Assembly: GCF_000196875.2 (NCBI RefSeq)
Contig: NC_014532.2
Span: forward strand, 2,728,001-2,792,000
Source: Halomonas elongata DSM 2581
GTDB taxonomy: Bacteria; Pseudomonadota; Gammaproteobacteria; Pseudomonadales; Halomonadaceae
Direction of reading: 5' to 3'
Length of the DNA: 64,000 nt
A model generated the notes under the pieces. It did not search any database and was not told where the DNA came from. It saw nothing but the letters and a program-made list of their open reading frames with translations. The position numbers were made by a program, and so were the translations under genes. How positions within the stretch are numbered: position 1 is the stretch's first letter; each line of letters begins with the position of its first letter. Positions 63,606 through 64,000 of the stretch are shown one piece after another.

Positions 63606-64000
63606 CTAACTGCTGAATTCACGCACCAATTTCAAGACACGATCGAGTGGTTCGCCGGCCAGGATGTCGACCCAATGCAGTTCTGGCCAGCCACGCATCC
63701 AGGTCAACTGGCGCTTGGCCAGCTGCCGCGTGGCAACGATCCCCCGGCGCCGAAACGCCTCTCGGTCGCCCTGTCCTTCCAGGTACTCCCAAGCCTGACG
63801 ATAGCCCACGCTCTTCATCGCCGGTAGTCTCGCATGCAGGTCGTCCCGAGCCTTCAGGCCGGCCACCTCATCGAGAAATCCCGCCTCGAGCATGGCGTCG
63901 AAACGTGCCGCTATCCGTGAGTGCAGCACACTTCGATCAGCCGGAGCGAGCCCTATCGACAGCACTCGCCAGGGAAAGGTTTCCGGCTGTTGTTCATCCC
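63606..64000 (-). CDS. miaA: tRNA dimethylallyltransferase (3' part)
   Basis: The last 131 residues or so of MiaA; the 5' part lies beyond the right edge. MiaA adds a dimethylallyl group to A37 of tRNAs reading UNN codons. The visible part aligns with the C-terminal half of E. coli Mia[31 protein letters not shown] and the highly conserved [15 protein letters not shown]. Its place upstream of hfq is the standard order. Confidence 0.95.
   Translation of the reverse strand, partial: DEQQPETFPWRVLSIGLAPADRSVLHSRIAARFDAMLEAGFLDEVAGLKARDDLHARLPAMKSVGYRQAWEYLEGQGDREAFRRRGIVATRQLAKRQLTWMRGWPELHWVDILAGEPLDRVLKLVREFSS

Overview
The window is a high-GC gammaproteobacterial chromosome segment that best fits Halomonas or a close relative in the Halomonadaceae. 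The evidence is the miaA-hfq-hflX-hflK-hflC-hisZ-purA synteny at the right end, osmoprotectant transporters (ProVW, BCCT) next to it, and acidic proteins. About 46 of the 64 kb is devoted to iron and other transition metals. No tRNA, rRNA, CRISPR array, transposase or prophage gene was seen. The only mobile-looking DNA is two short foldback elements.

1-6.2 kb: the 3' part of a fused FhuB-type permease, a cytoplasmic molybdopterin reductase, and a convergent ferrichrome/ferrioxamine-type TonB receptor with a Fur-like box. 6.3-9.4 kb: a ZevA/ZevB-like metal pair and a divergent NRAMP-family protein. 9.5-13.3 kb: a TetR/Bcr-type efflux operon with a clear operator, a SnoaL-like secreted protein, and an HxlR regulator divergent from an NAD(P)-binding protein.

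13.3-33.2 kb: a citrate-based NIS siderophore locus of the achromobactin type. It has a YojI-like exporter, a TonB receptor, a DHA2 exporter, a CbrABC-like importer and an RraA-fold protein. These are followed, on the minus strand, by acsD-acsE-acsC-acsB-acsA (three NIS synthetases, a PLP decarboxylase and an SbnG/AcsB-type citrate synthase), with the CbrD-like ATPase and a Suc_Fer-type 2Fe-2S protein diverging from acsD. AcsB would make citrate, AcsD, AcsC and AcsA would attach substituents, AcsE would decarboxylate, YhcA-like and/or YojI would export, and the receptor plus CbrABCD would import. No diaminobutyrate aminotransferase (acsF) is present. In a halophile, EctB of ectoine synthesis could supply that precursor.

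33.2-37.4 kb: a TroABCD/MntABCD-like metal importer whose two permeases both carry C-terminal winged-helix tails. 37.6-38.1 kb: a PRC-barrel protein. 38.2-45.6 kb: a FecCD-type importer with two binding proteins and a divergent catecholate-type TonB receptor, with two good Fur boxes between them. 45.7-50.8 kb: LysR, an aaeXAB-like efflux operon and an AEC transporter. 50.9-52.0 kb: a periplasmic sugar dehydrogenase. 52.5-56.8 kb: proV-proW without proX, then a BCCT carrier. 56.9-64 kb (minus strand): purA, hisZ, hflC, hflK, hflX, hfq and the 3' part of miaA.

Fur-like boxes were called by eye against the 19-bp consensus, and all functional links between neighbouring genes are inferences.
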